From contig CANQTC010000001.1 of NCBI GenBank assembly GCA_947626675.1, positions 124,001 through 188,000 on the forward strand: a stretch of DNA of 64,000 nucleotides, in the 5' to 3' direction. A model generated the notes under the pieces. That model was not told the DNA's origin, did no database searches, and worked only from the letters and a program-made list of their open reading frames with translations. The translations under genes were made by a program, and so were the position numbers. Of this stretch, positions 55,041 to 63,369 are shown one piece after another. The stretch's first letter is position 1, and each line of letters opens with the position of its first letter. Source of the stretch: an uncultured Coprococcus sp. (lineage in GTDB: Bacteria > Bacillota > Clostridia > Lachnospirales > Lachnospiraceae).

Positions 55041-55844
55041 TCAATTAAGGCTCTGCGCCTTGTACCCTTCTGCTATAATATCAAGCTGTGTTGCAAATGT
55101 TTTTAATAACTGCATATCACCGGACTGGTATATCTTATAAAATTCATCCTGTATCTTGATGACCTCCCGCTGGTTTCCAACCTGATACAGATTTTGAATA
55201 TTCACAAGAATCTCAGAAACTATCGTCGCCTTTATATTGAACGAATTCTGTGCATCCATAATTTCTTCTCTTACACTTGACATTTCTTTATCAAGTGTTA
55301 CCGTTGCATCAGCGGCAGCATGAAGCTTCTGCCTGATATGCTCCGGCATATTCTTTTTATATTTATATTGAAGAGAATGTTCGATTGTCGCCCAGAAATT
55401 CATCGCAAGCGTTCTAATCTGTATCTCTGCCTGAATTGTCTTTAATCCATCTATCGTATATACATCATAATCAAGAATAATATGGTAACTCTGATATCCG
55501 CTTGCTTTTGCATTTTTGATATAGTCCTTTTCTTCCCTGATACGCATATCGCTTCGGCTGCGTATGATTTCTACAACCTTATAGATATCTTCTGCAAACT
55601 GGCATATCACTCTGATTCCTGCTATATCGTCCATTTCCTCATATATCCTGTCCATCGGAATCTTCTTTTTCTGGAGTTTATCCAGTATACTGGATATCTT
55701 CTTTACTCTGCCTGTTACCGTCTCTATAGGCGAATATAATCCCTGATTTCTATATTGGGCTATGATGTGATTAAACTTTATCAGCAGTTCATCCACAGCC
55801 TGTTCATATGGTGATAAAATCTCACGCCATAATTGTATCTCCAA
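55041..55844 (-). CDS. relQ: Small alarmone synthetase (RelQ-type)
   Basis: 267 aa. Single RelA/SpoT synthetase domain: 'GRVKKISSILDKLQKKKI', 'MDDIAGIRVICQFAEDIYKVVEII', 'KDYIKNAKASGYQSYHIILDY' and 'EIQIRTLAMNFWATIEHSLQYKY'. There is no hydrolase, TGS or ACT domain, so it makes (p)ppGpp only. The C-terminal helix supports tetramer formation as in RelQ. Transcribed after the TPR gene (23 bp). Confidence 0.92.
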   Translation of the reverse strand: MEIQLWREILSPYEQAVDELLIKFNHIIAQYRNQGLYSPIETVTGRVKKISSILDKLQKKKIPMDRIYEEMDDIAGIRVICQFAEDIYKVVEIIRSRSDMRIREEKDYIKNAKASGYQSYHIILDYDVYTIDGLKTIQAEIQIRTLAMNFWATIEHSLQYKYKKNMPEHIRQKLHAAADATVTLDKEMSSVREEIMDAQNSFNIKATIVSEILVNIQNLYQVGNQREVIKIQDEFYKIYQSGDMQLLKTFATQLDIIAEGYKAQSLN

Positions 55845-55867
55845 AGTAACACCCCCATCAAACGAAC

Positions 55868-56695
55868 TTATTCCTCAATTCCTCTCGTGCTTAAAAATGT
55901 ATATTCACGCTGACCTGCTTCATAGTCGGGATGTAACTCAACCAGTTCCGAAGCAAGCTCATATGCATGATTATAGTCATTCTGATTTTCATAGTAGGCG
56001 ATTTCCATCAGCCTTAAATCAGCATTATATTCATCATCACTGTCCAGACCATTATTGATATAGCCTATTGCTGTTTCATAATCTCCTATGCTCATATAAT
56101 AAGCTGCATACTGCGCATATATATAGGAATTAAAACCAAATTCTTTCACATATTCTTCATAGTATGCAAACATATTATCTGTATCATCAAGCTCCGCATA
56201 GCACGTTCCGATATACATAGTAAGCGCATGCCATTTACCTGCTTTTTCTTTCAGCCCTTCAAGCGCCCCTGCATAATTTCCCTGTTCAAAGCTATGTAAG
56301 GCATCGGCAAGTTCCATCATGTCCGTAATATCTTTTTTGCCTGTATGAGCAGAAGCGAGAATATCCTGATATTGCACAAGTGCATCTCCATAATTTCCAT
56401 CTCTCATATATGTATCAGCCATATAAAGCTTTATATTGGTATCTGTACCTTTTGAAAACAACTGCTTTTCATTCAGTGCCGCTTCAAATTTTGAAAGTGC
56501 TTCCTCATCGTTATGCGCTTCATAGCATTTGATACCTTCATCAAAGTATTCGTCCTTCTTTGATATCAACGCGGATATTCCATACGCGATTACGATGACA
56601 AGCGCCACACAAAATATAAAAAAGATAAGCAGTCTTTTATAATTCAGTTTATTTTTATTATTTCTTCTACGTCTTCTTCTCCTTGACATCATCAT
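55868..56695 (-). CDS. Membrane-anchored TPR protein
   Basis: 275 aa. A run of basic residues (RRRRRRRNNKNKLNYKR) precedes one transmembrane helix (about residues 23-47). The rest is made of degenerate TPR repeats: 'FDEGIKCYEAHNDEEALSKFEAAL', 'MADTYMRDGNYGDALVQYQDIL', 'AAYYMSIGDYETAIGYINNGL'. Likely scaffolds protein contacts on the outer face of the membrane. First gene of the operon, with its own promoter. Confidence 0.78.
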   Translation of the reverse strand: MMMSRRRRRRRNNKNKLNYKRLLIFFIFCVALVIVIAYGISALISKKDEYFDEGIKCYEAHNDEEALSKFEAALNEKQLFSKGTDTNIKLYMADTYMRDGNYGDALVQYQDILASAHTGKKDITDMMELADALHSFEQGNYAGALEGLKEKAGKWHALTMYIGTCYAELDDTDNMFAYYEEYVKEFGFNSYIYAQYAAYYMSIGDYETAIGYINNGLDSDDEYNADLRLMEIAYYENQNDYNHAYELASELVELHPDYEAGQREYTFLSTRGIEE

Positions 56696-56732
56696 ACTCC
56701 TATATCTGTTATTTTAAATGATATATACACAA

Positions 56733-56761
56733 ATAATACTATAATTAAAAATAAATTACAA
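56733..56761 (-). promoter_or_regulatory. Probable promoter of the TPR-relQ-rsmF operon
   Basis: TTGTAA (56756-56761) and TATTAT (56733-56738) on the minus strand with a 17-base spacer. Downstream genes are tightly packed to recU at 50786, so it may drive the whole run. Confidence 0.55.
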
Positions 56762-56791
56762 TAAACATTGTATTGAAAAAACACAGAGACA

Positions 56792-56831
56792 TAAATAAAA
56801 GGAGCTGTTTTGATAAAGCTCCTTTTATTTA
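56792..56831. terminator. Bidirectional Rho-independent terminator
   Basis: Arms 56792-56806 and 56817-56831 form a perfect 15-bp stem (core AAAAGGAGCT) with a 10-base loop. The stem itself carries the A- and T-runs needed in either direction. It ends the ECF/hydrolase operon, 28 bp after the S-component stop. Confidence 0.88.
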
Positions 56832-56858
56832 TACACATCTATTTATTTTTCTAAACAC

Positions 56859-57428
56859 TTATATATATGGTACGATATTTCTTATATTTTTCATTCTTTT
56901 TGCAAGTACCAGAATAACAAAAGGCGTCAGGGCAATCGGTACGACATCTGCAATACCAATCCACAAAATACAATATACATAGCCTAAGCCTGTGAAGTAC
57001 GAAAGAGAAATACTGGTAATCAGAATCATCAATATTCCGAATAAAATACTCCAAAATAAACTTACGCCTATGAATTTTCCTTTTCCCTTCTCTATCAAAC
57101 CCAAAGCATCCTTTTTTCCTGCATGTAAATGGATAAATGCCGGAAGCGCTGCGGAAAGTCCTACTGCGATTCCATCTGTCAATGGGGAATGTAACGGAAT
57201 AAAGTTTCCGGAAAGTAACGCCCATACAACAGTGCCTATGTAACCTGAGAAAAATCCTGTTACCGGCCCGAACAAATATCCAACAACAACCGGGATAAAT
57301 GCAAAAATACGAAAATGAACGGCACCGGGAATCAATGGAATCGGACACAGATATGCCCATAAAACACCGGTTAAAACACCAAACACAACAAAAAATACAA
57401 TGTTTACAAATGATAATTTTTTCTTCAT
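56859..57428 (-). CDS. ECF transporter S component (substrate unknown)
   Basis: 189 aa with about six hydrophobic segments and no ATPase. Elements such as 'CPIPLIPGAVHFRIFAFIPVVVGYLFGPVTGFFSGYIGTVVWALL' are typical of ECF substrate-binding subunits, which bind a small molecule and are turned over by the ECF module. The specific S family could not be assigned; it is not clearly RibU, BioY, ThiT or FolT. It is the last gene in the operon, after ecfT and ecfA, so it should be the dedicated specificity unit. Confidence 0.83.
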   Translation of the reverse strand: MKKKLSFVNIVFFVVFGVLTGVLWAYLCPIPLIPGAVHFRIFAFIPVVVGYLFGPVTGFFSGYIGTVVWALLSGNFIPLHSPLTDGIAVGLSAALPAFIHLHAGKKDALGLIEKGKGKFIGVSLFWSILFGILMILITSISLSYFTGLGYVYCILWIGIADVVPIALTPFVILVLAKRMKNIRNIVPYI

Positions 57429-57503
57429 ACTTTTTTCCTCCTTTGCTTGAAAAAGAAATATATATAATTATTTATAATACAAACCTTTTTGTACGCACCC
57501 TTT

Positions 57504-58328
57504 TTATACTGCTATATAAAACTGCATGCGTAAAATAATGGTAATGGCAATAGCTGCTGCATTTGCCAAGATAAAATATGCGTCATATTTACTTGCTTTT
57601 ATTTTCTTATAAGCTGTTCTATGCACTGAAAAGTTCAACTGGTAATAATGCATCGCCAGTGAAATGGCTTGTCCCTTACTAATCACCCGAAACAACAAAG
57701 GCAGCGAAAATGTAACATAGTTTTTAATTTTTGTTGTCCATTTACACGCTTCAATCTCCAATCCTCTTGAACTCTGTGCTTCCATAATGGCTTTCAGCTC
57801 TGTAATAATCATTGGAATAATCTGAAATACCAGTCCTATTCCAAAGGCAAGCGCATAAGAAATTTTCCACTTCTGCAAACCTAAAATAATCTCGCTGAAG
57901 TTCGTTGTAAGTAATACGGTATAAAAAGAAGCAATCATCAGAAAGATTCTGAGCGAATAAACCAGTCCCTTATAGATGTCATACCAGTCAAAACAAACCA
58001 GAAGCTTCTGATTACCCCAAAGGGAAATCATCGTTTTAAAAAAAACAGGACCATTTCCCACCTTTGGCTGTTCAAACAACCCTAGAATAAACCATAAAAG
58101 GAATATAAAAATTAAAAGCACCTTCAATTTCTTAAATAATACCCAGATATATTTTTGAATTTTGCAGACACTCCACATTCCTACGAAAAAGGATAATAGA
58201 AATAACAGTGCCACACCGGACTTTACCAGACTGGTAAGTACCGCCATCACAATAAAAAAGATAAACTTTGCTCTCGGGTCCAGCTTATGCAGCAGCGAAT
58301 CTCCATCTACATACTTTAAATAATCCAT
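57504..58328 (-). CDS. ecfT: ECF transporter transmembrane subunit EcfT
   Basis: 274 aa. 'GDSLLHKLDPRAKF' at the N-terminus is a hallmark of EcfT (CbiQ family), followed by several membrane helices. The 'ARS'-type coupling motifs appear as 'IMEAQSSRGLEIEACKW' (Ser-Arg-Gly) and 'AISLAMHYYQ'. EcfT couples the ATPases to the S component. It precedes the S component by 75 bp and follows ecfA by 14 bp. Confidence 0.9.
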   Translation of the reverse strand: MDYLKYVDGDSLLHKLDPRAKFIFFIVMAVLTSLVKSGVALLFLLSFFVGMWSVCKIQKYIWVLFKKLKVLLIFIFLLWFILGLFEQPKVGNGPVFFKTMISLWGNQKLLVCFDWYDIYKGLVYSLRIFLMIASFYTVLLTTNFSEIILGLQKWKISYALAFGIGLVFQIIPMIITELKAIMEAQSSRGLEIEACKWTTKIKNYVTFSLPLLFRVISKGQAISLAMHYYQLNFSVHRTAYKKIKASKYDAYFILANAAAIAITIILRMQFYIAV

Positions 58329-58342
58329 ATTTTTCCACTCCT

Positions 58343-59992
58343 TTATGCTTTCTTTTGTGCTGATACTTTTTTTATAAAATCATCCACCTGAAATACGACT
58401 TCATCAAATCCCAGCTTTTTAGACAACTGTACAACCGGCGGCATCATAATATTAATTTCATCAAAAATATCTTCCCGTTCTACAAGGCTTTCTTTTGTTC
58501 CCTCAAATATTTTCTGTCCCTTATTTAAGATAACCGCATAATCTGATACACGAAATACCAAAGGAATTTCATGACTAATCATAATAACGGTTTTTCCAGC
58601 CGCCTTTAAATCCGCAATCATTTTTTCCAATTCTTCTATCAGGAAACCATCCATTCCTAATGTCGGCTCATCTAATATAATGACGTCTGCACTGGAAAAC
58701 AAAACGGATAAAATCGTAAGCATATGTTTTTTTCCCATAGATAAGTTCAAAGGAAACGTCTGTTTTTCTCCGGCTAAATGATACTTTTCCAAAACTTCTG
58801 TAATGCGCTTTTCTGAAAACGGTACATTCTGCATACGAGCGCAAAATGTTAATTCTTTTTCTACCGTTTCTTCAAAAAGCATATGCTCCGGATGCTGAAA
58901 TACTAAAATAATATTTTTGGAAATCTGTGCTACGGTCTTTCCTAAAATCGACGTTCCCTTATACAGCACATCGCCGCCGGTTGGTTTATAAAGCCCATTC
59001 AGATGTTTTACAAATGTGGTCTTTCCTGAACCATTCTGCCCTAAAACGGCAATCACCTTTCCCTTTGGAAGTTCTGCATTTACCTGAGACAATGCAGTAA
59101 AGCCATCATTAAATTGTTTTACTAAGTTCTGTACCTGAATAATGCTCTCATTTTCTTCTGATGATATTTTTCTAAGCGTTTCTTTTTTCTCCACCCTTCC
59201 CCGCAGTTGTGCAAAAGCTTCTTCCACTGTATATAATAAGTCGATATCAGGAAACTGCTTTGATAATGCCCTGTATAGCTCTACCTCTTGCGGTAAAATT
59301 ACGCCCAGCTTTTTCTGCAGTTCAAAATTTCTGAAAAATTCATCTTTGCTTCCGTCAAAAACAACTTCTCCATCTAGCAGTCCTACTACATGGTCTACCA
59401 CCTCAGCAGACCATACCAGATTATTATCTACTAAAACGATTGTGTTTCCGCTGCCGCTAAGTTCTCCTAAAATATCCTGCACCATCTTCTTACCATTGGG
59501 GTCTAAGGAACTTACCGGCTCGTCCATAATCAAAATATCAGGCTTCATCGCCAACACCGATGCAATACATACGGATTGCCGCTGCCCGCCGGACAAATTA
59601 TCTACACTTCTTTTTCGCAAATACTGCAAATTTAAAAGATTTAATACATATTCCATCCGCTCCACAATTTCTTTCTGTGACATTCCGATGTTCTCCAGTC
59701 CAAATGCAATGGCATCCTCTACGCCATATCCAAACAACTGGTTTTCCGGCGTCTGGCTGACGACACTGACAAAAGTATCTTTTGGAACATCAAAGCTGCC
59801 TTCTAATACTCCATTACTGATAAGCTTCGGTATCACCTGACTGAGGATTTGAACCAGTGTCGATTTGCCGCACCCGCTCGGCCCGACAATCGCCGTTACT
59901 TTTCCTTTTTCAATGGAAAAGCTTACATTTTTGAGGACTTCTTCTCCATCCTTCGTATATTTATAGCTGATATTGTTTACTTTGTAATCCAT
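58343..59992 (-). CDS. ecfA: Fused double ECF ATPase (EcfA-EcfA')
   Basis: 549 aa with two ABC ATPase domains in one chain. Domain 1: Walker A GPSGCGKST (37-45), signature LSGGQRQ (133-139), Walker B ending MDEP (156-159), but the switch histidine is replaced by Asn190 (IVLVDNNL). Domain 2: GQNGSGKTT (318-326), altered signature LSMGK (417-421), LDEP (440-443), and His474 intact (MISHE). Together they power import through EcfT and the S component. Confidence 0.92.
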   Translation of the reverse strand: MDYKVNNISYKYTKDGEEVLKNVSFSIEKGKVTAIVGPSGCGKSTLVQILSQVIPKLISNGVLEGSFDVPKDTFVSVVSQTPENQLFGYGVEDAIAFGLENIGMSQKEIVERMEYVLNLLNLQYLRKRSVDNLSGGQRQSVCIASVLAMKPDILIMDEPVSSLDPNGKKMVQDILGELSGSGNTIVLVDNNLVWSAEVVDHVVGLLDGEVVFDGSKDEFFRNFELQKKLGVILPQEVELYRALSKQFPDIDLLYTVEEAFAQLRGRVEKKETLRKISSEENESIIQVQNLVKQFNDGFTALSQVNAELPKGKVIAVLGQNGSGKTTFVKHLNGLYKPTGGDVLYKGTSILGKTVAQISKNIILVFQHPEHMLFEETVEKELTFCARMQNVPFSEKRITEVLEKYHLAGEKQTFPLNLSMGKKHMLTILSVLFSSADVIILDEPTLGMDGFLIEELEKMIADLKAAGKTVIMISHEIPLVFRVSDYAVILNKGQKIFEGTKESLVEREDIFDEINIMMPPVVQLSKKLGFDEVVFQVDDFIKKVSAQKKA

Positions 59993-60025
59993 TGAATTTT
60001 CTCCTTCCTTTTTTTATCTATAGAA

Positions 60026-60066
60026 AAAGGGCGTTTTTCATGATATCCTCTTTCAAAACGCCCTTG
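60026..60066 (-). terminator. Hairpin across the M20 stop codon, before the ECF genes
   Basis: Arms 60027-60037 (AAGGGCGTTTT) and 60055-60065 (AAAACGCCCTT) form a perfect 11-bp stem. On the minus strand it is followed by TTTC TATAG, and it contains the last codons and stop of the M20 gene. It resembles an intra-operon terminator that would lower ECF expression relative to the enzymes. Confidence 0.65.
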
Positions 60067-61225
60067 TTTCTTCCAATCCCTGTATAAATATTTTATAGTA
60101 TTTTATTGCATCCTCAATCTGTGAAATATCTGTTTTTTCATCTACCCTGTGACATTCTTCCGGATTTCCCGGGCCAAAAATAACAAATGGAACTGACAGT
60201 TTTTTTATAGCAATCGAAGCATCTGTAAAAAAACGTACTGCACTGCATTTCATTGTTTTATCCTGTCTTCTTACCGACTGCAATAAGCTGTCAATAAACC
60301 TGCTCTCATTTTTCATTTCAAGCGCCGGTCTATCAGTCAATACCTCTACGCTTACTGCCAATCCGCTTTTTTCTTCCGCCCGTTTTATCCCTATATTTTT
60401 TATTAATTCCAGGATTTGAGTATGCCGCCTGTCATTTTCATCCGCTCTTGGCACAGTACGAATATCCAGATAGAACGCTGCCTTTTCCGGAACCATATTG
60501 ATTTTTACACCACCGGATACTTTTGTCAGACAGCAGCTTTCTTCTCCCAGCAAAGGATGCTTATAACACGTTTTCTTCCACTCCTTTTGGAATTCTTCTA
60601 CAATCTTTATGCCTTCCTCTAATGCATTAACGCCCAGATTACTCATAGATGCATGACAGCCTACTCCTCTTACAGAAAGCTTCAGCCACAAAGTTCCCAT
60701 TTCGCCTAATCCAAGCGTATTTTCTGTAGGCTCGCATATAAATAACGCTTTTATCGCCTTTACTTCGCTTTGTCTACAAAGCTCGGTAATCCCCTTTCCC
60801 TGTGATTCTTCATCCGCTGTAAACATAAAAAGTATGCCATAGGGCGGTTTTTCCTGTTTTTCACGATAATATCGGTAAAGCAGCAGCATCGCCGCCACGC
60901 CGCCCTTCATATCAGCCGCACCTCTTCCATATACTAAATCTCCATCTCTTTCAGCCGCAAAAGGAGCATGCTTCCATTCGTCTCTGTCACCTGCCGGAAC
61001 AGTATCCAAATGTCCTGCAAATCCGATATATTCCTCTCGTTTTCCCTCCAGCCACAATAACAAACAACATCTGCCGGCTTCTAAAAACACCTTTCTATAA
61101 TGTGGTTTCCAGGGGCTTAACCATTTTATTATTTTATCTGCAAGCGCCTCCTCCCTTCCGGGAGGATTCTCAGTATTGGTTTTTATCAGCAACTCCAATA
61201 ACCTGTAAATTTCCTCTTTCATCAC
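60053..61225 (-). CDS. M20-family metallo-amidohydrolase
   Basis: 390 aa. ArgE/DapE/YlmB-type deacylase. Metal ligands: 'GHLDTVPAGD' and 'GRGAADMKGGVAA', catalytic Glu in 'FTADEESQGKG', then 'FICEPTENTLGLGEMGTLWLKLSVRG' and a dimerisation domain ('GVKINMVPEKAAFYLDIRTVPRAD'). Such enzymes cleave N-acyl, N-formyl or N-carbamoyl groups or small peptides; its neighbours suggest action on an amide intermediate. Two start codons in tandem (MM); either may be used. Confidence 0.87.
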   Translation of the reverse strand: MMKEEIYRLLELLIKTNTENPPGREEALADKIIKWLSPWKPHYRKVFLEAGRCCLLLWLEGKREEYIGFAGHLDTVPAGDRDEWKHAPFAAERDGDLVYGRGAADMKGGVAAMLLLYRYYREKQEKPPYGILFMFTADEESQGKGITELCRQSEVKAIKALFICEPTENTLGLGEMGTLWLKLSVRGVGCHASMSNLGVNALEEGIKIVEEFQKEWKKTCYKHPLLGEESCCLTKVSGGVKINMVPEKAAFYLDIRTVPRADENDRRHTQILELIKNIGIKRAEEKSGLAVSVEVLTDRPALEMKNESRFIDSLLQSVRRQDKTMKCSAVRFFTDASIAIKKLSVPFVIFGPGNPEECHRVDEKTDISQIEDAIKYYKIFIQGLEETRAF

Positions 61226-61243
61226 ACATCTCTCATTCCTTTA

Positions 61244-62026
61244 TTAATAACCAAAACGGAATAATTCTGTTACAATTTCACTCAGCTTTTCTACTGCGTA
61301 CCGCAGCATTTTTTCTCCTTTTTCCCCGGTAGCTTTACTTGGTGTTCCAATGACGCCGCTTTCTGTTACATCTTTGGTTTTCCATCCCATATTTACCGGA
61401 CCGTAAAGGGAGATGTATTCATTCTTTTCAAACATTTTATCCGGTGTTTCATCCACTAATTTGGACATATCTACTGTCTGCGGCGCCAATGCCAGCATCA
61501 ACGAGGTTTCCAGCTCACAGGCATGGAATACGCCATAAGGACTTTCCGACTCTTTTTCTGTCTTTAATAACTCCTGCCAGAAAGAAGTAAACCACCAGTC
61601 AAATACATAAACATCAATACCGTATTTTATTCTTAAATCTCTGGAAATCAGATTTAAAAGGTCGGTATTTCCTCCATGACTGTTTGTTAAGAGCAGCCGC
61701 TTAAATCCGCTTTTCACAATACAATCCGTAAGCTCATCTATCATGTCATACAAGGTTTTTGCCGTATAAGTCATCGTTCCTGCAAATCCCATATGTTCAT
61801 TGCTTTTTCCCACAAACAACTGCGGGGCGATAATAACATTCTTTCCCTCAAATTCCTTTTCTCTGGCAAAACGTGCAAGCAATCCCTCTAAGATAATACT
61901 ATCTGTTCCCACCGGAAGGTGATGACCATGCTGTTCTATCGCCGAAACCGGCAGCATGACAAGGGATTCCTCCTTATTTAATTTTTCTATATCTTCACTA
62001 ATCATATTTTTCCAAAAAGCAATCAT
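61244..62026 (-). CDS. Creatininase-family amidohydrolase
   Basis: 260 aa from the ATG at 62026, preceded by AAGGAGAG; a longer frame to 62140 overlaps the DUF1989 gene and is rejected. Creatininase motifs are complete: 'SAIEQHGHHLPVGTDSII' (metal ligands Glu, His, Asp), 'NSHGGNTDLL' and 'HACELETSLML'. The family opens cyclic amides or removes formyl groups (creatininase; the deformylase ArfB). The actual substrate is unknown. It lies between the DUF1989 and M20 genes in a single operon. Confidence 0.86.
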   Translation of the reverse strand: MIAFWKNMISEDIEKLNKEESLVMLPVSAIEQHGHHLPVGTDSIILEGLLARFAREKEFEGKNVIIAPQLFVGKSNEHMGFAGTMTYTAKTLYDMIDELTDCIVKSGFKRLLLTNSHGGNTDLLNLISRDLRIKYGIDVYVFDWWFTSFWQELLKTEKESESPYGVFHACELETSLMLALAPQTVDMSKLVDETPDKMFEKNEYISLYGPVNMGWKTKDVTESGVIGTPSKATGEKGEKMLRYAVEKLSEIVTELFRFGY

Positions 62027-62055
62027 TCTTTTCACTCTCCTTGTATTGCGTTTGA

Positions 62056-62658
62056 TTACACATCTTCTGCCAATTGCAATTCTATTGGTGTTACCTTCAT
62101 TCCATTTACAGGAACAAAATCCTGGGAACAGGTGGTACATGCACAGACACAGTCTTCTAATGCAAGCAGCCTTACATAATCTCCCGGCTTTGAAAGCGGC
62201 TCTTTAATTGTATAGTCGCCATATTCATTCATATCGTTATTCATAAACCAGTTAATTGGGTCCGGCAAATGCTCCCTGTCTATCGGATAATCTTTTAATG
62301 CCGCAAGCAAATTGTCATGACAGTTCGGATGATTTTCCACGTTAAAATCTATCTTATAACGATAATAGTCACAAGCAGGGAAAAAGAAATCATGCTTACC
62401 AACCGTATCTTCTGCAAACTGCATCAAGCCTCGTCGATAATTGCTGTAAAGCATATCCCCTATTCGCAAACGAATACTCGATAGTGACGACCTCATATGC
62501 ACAGGCGATACATGCTCACTATAATCGTGCATATTGTAACATACAAAATCTCCTACCTGTTTTCCCTCTACATCTACAATATAAAGTGACTCTCCTTTAT
62601 GAACCTCAATACTTCTTGCAGAATATGGCGGAATTAAAATTTTTTTCTTGATTTTCAT
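62056..62658 (-). CDS. DUF1989 (urea carboxylase-associated) family protein
   Basis: 200 aa. 'VDVEGKQVGDFVCYN', 'KHDFFFPACD' and 'HPNCHDNL' are family landmarks, with further cysteines in 'DCVCACTTCSQDF'. Two paralogous members (CgdA/CgdB) form carboxyguanidine deiminase in guanidine-degrading bacteria, so the family acts on C-N bonds of small N-rich compounds. Only one copy is encoded here and there is no urea/guanidine carboxylase in view, so its role may differ. Confidence 0.8.
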   Translation of the reverse strand: MKIKKKILIPPYSARSIEVHKGESLYIVDVEGKQVGDFVCYNMHDYSEHVSPVHMRSSLSSIRLRIGDMLYSNYRRGLMQFAEDTVGKHDFFFPACDYYRYKIDFNVENHPNCHDNLLAALKDYPIDREHLPDPINWFMNNDMNEYGDYTIKEPLSKPGDYVRLLALEDCVCACTTCSQDFVPVNGMKVTPIELQLAEDV

Positions 62659-62685
62659 ACAATTCCTTCCTTCCTATCGGATATT

Positions 62686-63369
62686 TTATTCCTTCAAAAT
62701 TGCAATTGCCCTGATTGGCGCGCCGCTTCCGCCGCGAATCTTTAATGGCAGTCCCACATACATGAACCGCTTTCCTGCAACTTCCTTTAAGTTACATAAA
62801 TTCTCTGTATTTAACATTTTGTATTTTTGACAAATCAGATGCCCGGAATAGTTCCTATCATCCGGCCGGTCGATTGAAGGTGTATCAACGCCAATGTTTT
62901 TTACCCCTTTTCTGCCCAGCCATTCCGTTCCGGAAATATCTAATCCGGTATAAGCCGTCTGCCACCTGTCCGTACCATAATTTCTGTCATAATGTCCGGT
63001 ATAAAGCAGTACAATGTCGCCAGCCTTTACACACTGACCGCTCTGTCTTTGTGCATCCTCTAATACCTGTTCTGTAATAAATTCGTTTTCCTTTACATTG
63101 CTGACATCCAGGCAGACTGCCGAGCCAATAAAAAAATCAAGCGGCGTTTTTTCTATGGTCAGTCCATGCGGATTTGATTCGTAAAGCGCATCGGTATGCG
63201 TCGGTCCATGTTCATTGATTAATAAATTATTCGTAGCAAACATAAATCCGCACTTTTTTAAACTGTCCTCATGCGTAGCATTGGGGAAAATAAGCGTCTG
63301 CTGATGCATTGGAAATACAGACATTCCCTGAAAGATTTCCTGTGTTAAATCTACCATTCTGATATCCAT
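62686..63369 (-). CDS. Cyclase-family metal hydrolase (kynurenine formamidase-like)
   Basis: 227 aa. PF04199 family. The metal motif reads 'NEHGPTHTDALYE', close to the family's H-x-G-T-H-x-D-x-P pattern. 'VLLYTGHYDRNYG' and the C-terminal 'GLPLKIRGGSGAPIRAIAI' also fit. Members open or cleave cyclic or aryl amides (kynurenine formamidase, isatin hydrolase). It overlaps the end of the adenine deaminase-type gene by 19 bp, indicating co-translation. Confidence 0.83.
   Translation of the reverse strand: MDIRMVDLTQEIFQGMSVFPMHQQTLIFPNATHEDSLKKCGFMFATNNLLINEHGPTHTDALYESNPHGLTIEKTPLDFFIGSAVCLDVSNVKENEFITEQVLEDAQRQSGQCVKAGDIVLLYTGHYDRNYGTDRWQTAYTGLDISGTEWLGRKGVKNIGVDTPSIDRPDDRNYSGHLICQKYKMLNTENLCNLKEVAGKRFMYVGLPLKIRGGSGAPIRAIAILKE

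Noticed and set aside
56851-57360. Second minus-strand frame overlapping the ECF S component
   Set aside because: Cys/Arg/Phe-rich out-of-frame translation; the other frame has the membrane pattern and ribosome site.
59142-59840. 232-residue plus-strand frame opposite ecfA
   Set aside because: Antisense of conserved ABC motifs; no independent support.
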